A DNA stretch of 36,049 bases, from positions 1 to 36,049 of the forward strand of contig JAVBUR010000041.1 in the NCBI GenBank assembly GCA_031555145.1. Direction: 5' to 3'. This document shows, piece by piece, positions 31,332-36,049 of the stretch. Below the pieces are notes generated by a model. The model had not been told where the DNA came from, searched no databases, and saw only the letters and a program-made list of their open reading frames with translations. The DNA is from JAJDIA01 sp031555145 (GTDB lineage: Bacteria; Bacteroidota; Bacteroidia; Bacteroidales; Tannerellaceae). Every line of letters starts with the position of its first letter. Positions within the stretch are counted from its first letter, which is position 1. Both the position numbers and the translations under genes were made by a program.

Positions 31332-32597
31332 TCAACCTTCTATTTTCATACGTACCAATTCGATCTTAGTTGCCGTAACTTTGATGATTTTGAAGGTATA
31401 TTTGTCAATTGAGACTGTTTCGTTCAGTTTGGGGAAGTGCTGATAGTGGTGCAGTATATAGCCGGCGATAGTGACATAATCGTCTGATTCCGGTAATTCG
31501 AGGCCGAATAACTCGTTCAATGTGTCGATCTCCATTCGACCGGATACCAGGTACTCGTTGTCGGCTACTTTTTTGGCCGTGTGCGATTTTGTGTCGTGTT
31601 CATCTTCAATTTCTCCAAAGATCTCTTCCACTAAATCTTCCAGGGTAACAATACCCGACGTGCCTCCGAATTCATCGACTACTACGGCGATGCTCTTTTT
31701 CTCCTGCATTAGCGCTTTCATCAGTTTGTTGGCGGCCATTGTTTCGGGAACAATGGATACGGTTTTGATTCGTTGTGTCCAGTCTTCCGGGTGTTTGAAT
31801 AGCTCGGACGAATGGATATAGCCGGTAATGTTGTCTATGTTTTCGTCATACACTACAATCTTGGATAATCCGGTTTCAATAAAGCGGGAACGCAGTTCTT
31901 CGATGGTCGCGCTGGTATCGCAGGCAACAATCTCGGTGCGTGGTACGATACAATCGCGCAATCGCACACTGGAGAAGTCCAGTGCATTTTGGAATATCTT
32001 GACTTCCGAATCCAATGAAGTGTCCTGAGAAGCATTTTCGATGCTTTGCTGTATAAAATAATCCAGATCAACCTTTCCAAGGATGTACGTGGGCGAATCC
32101 TTTATATCCTTTACTCCACTTAACCGGAGTAAGCAGAACGACAAGAAAGAAGAAAATTTGGAAATGGGATACAGGAGTATATAAATAAGGTATAGGGGAA
32201 TAGCAAATATCGTCAAAGATAGATTGGCATTCAAGCGGAATATGGCTTTAGGAATGAATTCGCCGACAAACAAGATCAGTATCGTGGAGAATAACGCTTG
32301 AATAAATACAACTAATCCTTCGTTTGTCGCAAACAGGTGGATGAATGGTTCCAGGGCAATAGCCATTTGTAGGCCATATACAACCAAGGCAATGTTGTTT
32401 CCCACCAGCATGGTCGATATAAACTGATTCGGGTTTTTGTAAAAGATATCAATGATCCGGCCTGAAATACTTTTGCTTTCTTTGTCCAATGCAAAGCGGA
32501 GTTTGTTTGAAGTTAAAAAGGCAATCTCCATGCCGGAAAAAAAAGCAGAAAAAACCAAAGAAATTAATATGTAACCGAATGTATTCACATCAATCAA
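31332..32597 (-). CDS. CNNM/CorC-type membrane protein (DUF21-CBS-CorC)
   Basis: A 421-residue inner-membrane protein. The DUF21/CNNM transmembrane domain (1 to ~190) begins FGYILISLVFSAFFSGMEIAFLTSN, with the conserved S-G-x-E-x-A-x-x-[ST] motif and NNIALV. Two CBS domains (about 205-325) follow, and then the linker IVVYDENIDNITGYIHSSEL and VVDEFGGTSGIVTLEDLVEEIFGEI. A CorC_HlyC domain (340-420) ends the protein. Proteins of this build are linked to Mg2+ or Co2+ efflux/homeostasis and include GldE of gliding Bacteroidetes. The usual mutY/ssb neighbours of gldE are absent here, so that name is not used. Its start overlaps the end of lptC by 8 bp. Confidence 0.9.
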   Translation of the reverse strand: MIDVNTFGYILISLVFSAFFSGMEIAFLTSNKLRFALDKESKSISGRIIDIFYKNPNQFISTMLVGNNIALVVYGLQMAIALEPFIHLFATNEGLVVFIQALFSTILILFVGEFIPKAIFRLNANLSLTIFAIPLYLIYILLYPISKFSSFLSFCLLRLSGVKDIKDSPTYILGKVDLDYFIQQSIENASQDTSLDSEVKIFQNALDFSSVRLRDCIVPRTEIVACDTSATIEELRSRFIETGLSKIVVYDENIDNITGYIHSSELFKHPEDWTQRIKTVSIVPETMAANKLMKALMQEKKSIAVVVDEFGGTSGIVTLEDLVEEIFGEIEDEHDTKSHTAKKVADNEYLVSGRMEIDTLNELFGLELPESDDYVTIAGYILHHYQHFPKLNETVSIDKYTFKIIKVTATKIELVRMKIEG

Positions 32598-33252
32598 GGG
32601 TAGGAGTAGGAGCCGCAGTAATTATGCGGGCGGAGTCTGTCTGTACCTGAGTAGAATCAGCAGGTGTAGTGTCTTTTACCGGAATTTCTGCGCCTCCATG
32701 GAAGATTCTATAATTTGTCATATTCAGATTGGACTCGAACCCAATACCGGTAATGATTTTATCGCCCTGTTGGATACGGATGTATTGATCCGACCATGCC
32801 CTGTCGGCTTTTTCATCTAAATAGAGCAGTGAGGTTTCGAAATTTTGCCCTTCCTGATTTTTAATCTTCACGTTGTTAATCAGTTTGGCTAATCCTTTTT
32901 TGTCCCAGTAGTAACCCGTATCTGCTTTGACGCTGGCAATGGTATTAAAAAGCGTGTCGAATTGCTCAATATAGATGCCTTCCGGGAAATACCAATAAGG
33001 CTCAATTGCTTTACCATATATAAGATGCTCTTTGGCGTTCATTCGATAACGGGTGATACCGGAATCGGAAATGAGTGAAGTGACATCTGTCGTTTTTATT
33101 GTGTAAGAAGTTTCCTTGTCGAATGTGACATCTACTACTTCTTTTTTTTCTTTTCCACAGGAGGTATTGAATAAAAGAAGCATAACAACTACCGTAATGG
33201 CAGTTGTTATGCTTATATTGTTCGTTTTGCAATGAAAACGGAGTCTGTTCAT
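32590..33252 (-). CDS. lptC: LPS export protein LptC
   Basis: A 220-residue bitopic protein of the LPS transport bridge. LptC sits on the inner membrane LptB2FG complex and passes LPS to LptA. The N-terminus ends in LLLFNTSCG, so it is either a single membrane helix or a lipoprotein signal (C32). The beta-jellyroll body is visible as YRMNAKEHLIYGKAIEPYWYFPEGIYIEQFDTLFNTIASVKADTG type strands, with INNVKIKNQEGQNFETSLLYLD and the C-terminal GIGFESNLNMTNYRI, typical of LptC. A Ser/Thr/Pro-rich tail follows. It is 3 bp after the TPR gene and overlaps the CorC-like gene by 8 bp. Confidence 0.88.
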   Translation of the reverse strand: MNRLRFHCKTNNISITTAITVVVMLLLFNTSCGKEKKEVVDVTFDKETSYTIKTTDVTSLISDSGITRYRMNAKEHLIYGKAIEPYWYFPEGIYIEQFDTLFNTIASVKADTGYYWDKKGLAKLINNVKIKNQEGQNFETSLLYLDEKADRAWSDQYIRIQQGDKIITGIGFESNLNMTNYRIFHGGAEIPVKDTTPADSTQVQTDSARIITAAPTPTLD

Positions 33253-33255
33253 AAT

Positions 33256-34617
33256 TTATCTGATAGTGGTACGCTCGCCAATCCAACCACCAACAACGAA
33301 GGGTTTACCTTTTTCCAGATCCGGGTGCATAAATATTTCTTCGGTAGAAGGCAGGTGTGCACGGTAGCTGGCGATATAACGGTTAGCTTGTTCTGCTGTT
33401 TCAGGATCCTGACGTGCTTTTTCGAACTTGTCGATAGCTACGTTGTAAGCAGCTCTTGCCATTACGTTATCGTTCGGATAGATGCTCTTGATTGTTGAAG
33501 CATACATTTGACCGATCAACAGATAAGCAGCGCCATAATTCGGTTTGTATTCCAATGCTTTCAAGCAATATTGTCTGGCTCTTGAATAGTTGTTCTGATC
33601 GTTCAGCATGACTGCAATCATATAGTAATCTTCTGCTTTGGAATCAGCATCCACTTCCAGATTTGCTGCTTCTTCGAAATACTTAACGGCAGCATCAAAG
33701 TCTTTATCACGGAAAGCCTGTTTTCCTAAACCAACAGCTGATTCAGCAGTCGGCTGGTTGATGTGTACGTAGCGTGAGGCAGCGAAATATACATCGATTT
33801 CCTGGCAACGAACACGTCTGAGCAGGTTCAATGTTTCTTTCAGGAAGTCCATGTCATTCTTGCGCTCTTCTACTTTGGCAGCATACATGTTCTGCAATGT
33901 TTCGCAGTCGGCGGCACCACTGTTGGCGAATGCATTGTCGATGGCTTGTTTGTAAGTTGTCAAACCAGACAGTTCCTTCTCATTATTTTCAGCCTGTGCG
34001 GCAGTGATCTGTGCATCATAAATGGCAGAGCATTGCAAGTAGTTGGTGATGTATTCTGCTTTGAATTCGGGATCAGCAAGCAATAAACGTTGTGAAGAGA
34101 ACATGAAAAGAGATACAGCTAACGCGTCGGTTTTGTTGCCGTATTCATTAACTACTTCTTTCAACCAGCCGTTCAACATTTTATTATTCGCATTGTCTCC
34201 TTCAAATTGGATATAATCCTGAGCTTTACGAGCGACGATCCAGTCTTTGCCGTAACGAGGATCATTACCGAAGTATTTAACACGTTTGTCGTAAACGCCC
34301 ATCAACTTGTCGATCAACGCTTCTTTCTGAGCGGCATCCTTTGCATTGGCAATTTCCCACGCAACGATTCTTACTCCATACAGATAAATGTCTTTGGTTG
34401 CAGCCGGGCATTCGTTATATGCTATTTCCCAAAACGGAGCAGCATCTTTGAAGTTGCCTGCTTTAGCATAGGGACCAAACAGACTGATGTTGGTGATGCA
34501 GCGTACGCTGTCTTCGCCATGGCCGAACTGAGTCCCGCTATCTACTCCTTTTTGTGCGTAAGCTCCAAATACTCCCATGGAGAATCCCAGAGCCATAAAT
34601 AAAACCTTGATTTTCAT
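33256..34617 (-). CDS. exported tetratricopeptide-repeat protein
   Basis: A 453-residue periplasmic protein: signal peptide (MKIKVLFMALGFSMGVFGAYAQ, likely cleavage after AYA), then a long helical solenoid. Clear TPR units lie near residues 293-375: GKQAFRDKDFDAAVKYFEEA and YYMIAVMLNDQNNYSRARQYCLKAL, then KPNYGAAYLLIGQMYAS. Another pair-like repeat is seen at about residues 45-70 (YAKAGNFKDAAPFWEIAYNEC). The C-terminus ends with a beta-rich VVGGWIGERTTIR. It stands between the outer-membrane protein and lptC with 3 bp to lptC, so a scaffold for envelope assembly is likely (inference). No enzyme motif is present. Confidence 0.85.
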   Translation of the reverse strand: MKIKVLFMALGFSMGVFGAYAQKGVDSGTQFGHGEDSVRCITNISLFGPYAKAGNFKDAAPFWEIAYNECPAATKDIYLYGVRIVAWEIANAKDAAQKEALIDKLMGVYDKRVKYFGNDPRYGKDWIVARKAQDYIQFEGDNANNKMLNGWLKEVVNEYGNKTDALAVSLFMFSSQRLLLADPEFKAEYITNYLQCSAIYDAQITAAQAENNEKELSGLTTYKQAIDNAFANSGAADCETLQNMYAAKVEERKNDMDFLKETLNLLRRVRCQEIDVYFAASRYVHINQPTAESAVGLGKQAFRDKDFDAAVKYFEEAANLEVDADSKAEDYYMIAVMLNDQNNYSRARQYCLKALEYKPNYGAAYLLIGQMYASTIKSIYPNDNVMARAAYNVAIDKFEKARQDPETAEQANRYIASYRAHLPSTEEIFMHPDLEKGKPFVVGGWIGERTTIR

Positions 34618-34650
34618 ATTCCGTTTTTTAAATTAAAGTTAGCACTTATT

Positions 34651-35961
34651 TTACCGTAGTTTAAATTTCATGAACCACACTTCGTTGAATGTGTAGTTAA
34701 TCGTAAACCGGAAATGCTGCTCCTCAATCATCAACTTCGATTCCGGCTTGACTTTTACATACTCAAACGATAAGTTCAGCAGTGAGCGATTATCTAACAG
34801 GGGTAAGCCAAGCCCTACACTTGCCCCATACTCATCATATCCAAAGCCTGTCTTACCGTTGTCCTCCACCGTGTTGATCTTTAAATACGAGTTACTGTAT
34901 TTAACCCCCGCACGATATCTTATACGATTCAAAAGCATGCGCTTGTTGGCATCAGGAATAAATTCCACTCCGGCAGCTACTTTGATTCGATTCTTGAACT
35001 CTTGGAAATTACCTGTATTACTGTAGAATTGCGCATCTCCCCAAGCCTCATACAGGAAATCTGCAGCCAACGTCAACTTATTGTCTTTTACATAAGACAT
35101 CCCGATACCGTACGAATTAGGTAAATCAAACCGTTTGCCGGTGATGGTGTCTGTTTCTGTATATCCTCCGCTGGTATTATTTCCGACGGTTATGCCTTCG
35201 TAGAGTTTGTGGTTCAACTTATTCGCCGGCGAATAAGTTAATCCTAACACTACGCGTTGAGTGGCACTGAGCGGATGTGTGTACTGTAATCCAAAATCCA
35301 GTTTCATATCTCTTATTTCCAGATATTGGCTGTTGATCACGTTCTTATCCGTTGTGGGGGATGTACTCGTACCTAATGAACTGTCGAAAATAGTATTTTG
35401 CTGGTGAGTGATATTACCAAACAGGTAACCAACATTTGCACCTACTGAAAGACGCTTCTTCCATATATCTATAGACGCACCAAGATACACTTCGTTTAAT
35501 CCGCCACTCCCATTATAATTTGCGGTGTAGGGCGCATCACCATCTGTGACCCTGGCACCGAAGTTGTAACCAACAAATGAATAGGGGATAATCCCGGCAC
35601 TCATCGCCAATCGTCTGGTGACCGGAAACTGGAGTGCTACATAATCCAGGTTTGCTGTCCAGTCACGTCGTGTATGCGTACCGTCGTCAAACCAGTAAAC
35701 TTGTCCGGCAACTCCGAAGTCGAAAATAAATGTCATTGAATCCATACTGTTGTATGAGGCCGGATTCAACGGATTTATCTGTTTGTTTGAACGCATGCCG
35801 ATGCCTACTCCACCCATCGCGCGCCCTGCTCCAAAGGAGCGATCAGCCAACTCTCCATAACCAAACCGTGTATAAGGCGAGTTTGTGTTATTTTGCGCCC
35901 ATAACGGCCATTGAGCGACTATAAGAATGCTTATAATTACTACCCTGCTAATTCTCAACAT
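34651..35961 (-). CDS. outer-membrane beta-barrel protein, paralogue of 18090-19295
   Basis: A 436-residue outer-membrane protein with the leader MLRISRVVIISILIVAQWPLWAQ. The mature part begins NSPYTRFGYGELADRS...AMGGVGIGMRS and has NPASYNSMDSM. It continues as alternating strands and ends YTFNEVWFMKFKLR, parallel to the protein at 18090-19295. The barrel is larger by about 35 residues. It heads the minus-strand envelope cluster followed by TPR, LptC, CorC-like and PPIase genes, with a good promoter upstream. A role in lipid or small-molecule movement across the outer membrane is possible but not shown. Confidence 0.82.
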   Translation of the reverse strand: MLRISRVVIISILIVAQWPLWAQNNTNSPYTRFGYGELADRSFGAGRAMGGVGIGMRSNKQINPLNPASYNSMDSMTFIFDFGVAGQVYWFDDGTHTRRDWTANLDYVALQFPVTRRLAMSAGIIPYSFVGYNFGARVTDGDAPYTANYNGSGGLNEVYLGASIDIWKKRLSVGANVGYLFGNITHQQNTIFDSSLGTSTSPTTDKNVINSQYLEIRDMKLDFGLQYTHPLSATQRVVLGLTYSPANKLNHKLYEGITVGNNTSGGYTETDTITGKRFDLPNSYGIGMSYVKDNKLTLAADFLYEAWGDAQFYSNTGNFQEFKNRIKVAAGVEFIPDANKRMLLNRIRYRAGVKYSNSYLKINTVEDNGKTGFGYDEYGASVGLGLPLLDNRSLLNLSFEYVKVKPESKLMIEEQHFRFTINYTFNEVWFMKFKLR

Positions 35962-36009
35962 TATATTCTAAGATTCTATTTAAGCCTTTCAACACTAAAT
36001 TAACGTCTG

Positions 36010-36041
36010 CAAAGATGCGGTTTTTTAAGCGTCTTTCAAAA
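36010..36041 (-). promoter_or_regulatory. promoter of the envelope cluster
   Basis: On the minus strand ttttg (36037-36041) and catctttg (36010-36017) are 19 bp apart, matching the Bacteroidetes -33 TTTG and -7 TAnnTTTG (one mismatch, C for T at the first base). It is 48 bp before the ATG of the outer-membrane protein at 35961. A gene further upstream lies outside the window. Confidence 0.6.
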
Positions 36042-36049
36042 TAAAACGA

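Noticed and set aside
31332..32597. Naming the CorC-like gene gldE
   Set aside because: The domain order fits, but the usual neighbours are absent and no gliding genes are in the window.
1..36049. tRNA, rRNA, IS element, prophage or integrase
   Set aside because: Intergenic regions were read on both strands and none showed these features; a covariance search would be needed to exclude small RNAs.

Overview
The window looks like chromosome of a gut-type Bacteroidales, most likely Parabacteroides or a close relative. This is inferred from the gene families (DUF4270, DUF4837, DUF4907, LytS/LytTR pairs, many lipoproteins with an S/A-C lipobox), from weak Shine-Dalgarno signals, and from several -7 boxes of the Bacteroidetes type TAnnTTTG. 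No species assignment is possible from the sequence alone. About 35 protein genes are supported, plus one clear pseudogene. No rRNA, tRNA, CRISPR array, transposase or integrase was seen.

Layout. (1) 1-6140, plus strand: a leucine operon, leuA (5' end outside the window), leuC, leuD, a second LeuA/CimA-like synthase, methylglyoxal synthase mgsA, then leuB after a nested palindromic element. (2) 6180-8572: an MBOAT O-acetyltransferase paired with an SGNH-like protein, an acyl-modification module whose start codon sits in a perfect inverted repeat. (3) 8573-9380: about 800 bp without an intact gene, holding a 22-bp palindromic tandem repeat, a cluster of gtgacag heptamers and a decayed AAA ATPase gene with an in-frame TGA. 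(4) 9381-15514: accessory and housekeeping genes in both directions: aldo/keto reductase, DUF2867, sulfatase with a strong terminator, a small unknown, MarC, endonuclease IV, a C-terminally shortened YdeI-like protein, DUF4907. (5) 15498-19295: a divergent envelope module, Kelch lipoprotein + DUF4907 on one side and DUF4270 lipoprotein + outer-membrane protein on the other. (6) 19301-23252: LytS-type kinase with LytTR regulator, a GNAT acetyltransferase, a GH5-type lipoprotein. (7) 23351-24773: a free-standing zinc-ribbon protein followed directly by a zinc-ribbon/AraC/GyrI fusion. (8) 24811-29008, minus: rlmN, DUF4837 lipoprotein, pdxA, cysK. (9) 29101-35961, minus: an envelope-biogenesis cluster: outer-membrane protein, TPR protein, LptC, CBS/CorC membrane protein and a SurA/PpiD-like PPIase, with a promoter at the upstream end and a hairpin terminator at the other.

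The most interesting items for follow-up are the zinc-ribbon/AraC/GyrI pair, the divergent Kelch/DUF4907//DUF4270/OMP module, the 22-bp palindromic tandem repeat beside the dead ATPase gene, the hairpin around the MBOAT start codon, and the placement of mgsA and a CimA-like gene inside the leucine operon. Nothing here is a proven new system; these are the places where the sequence is not explained by ordinary annotation.
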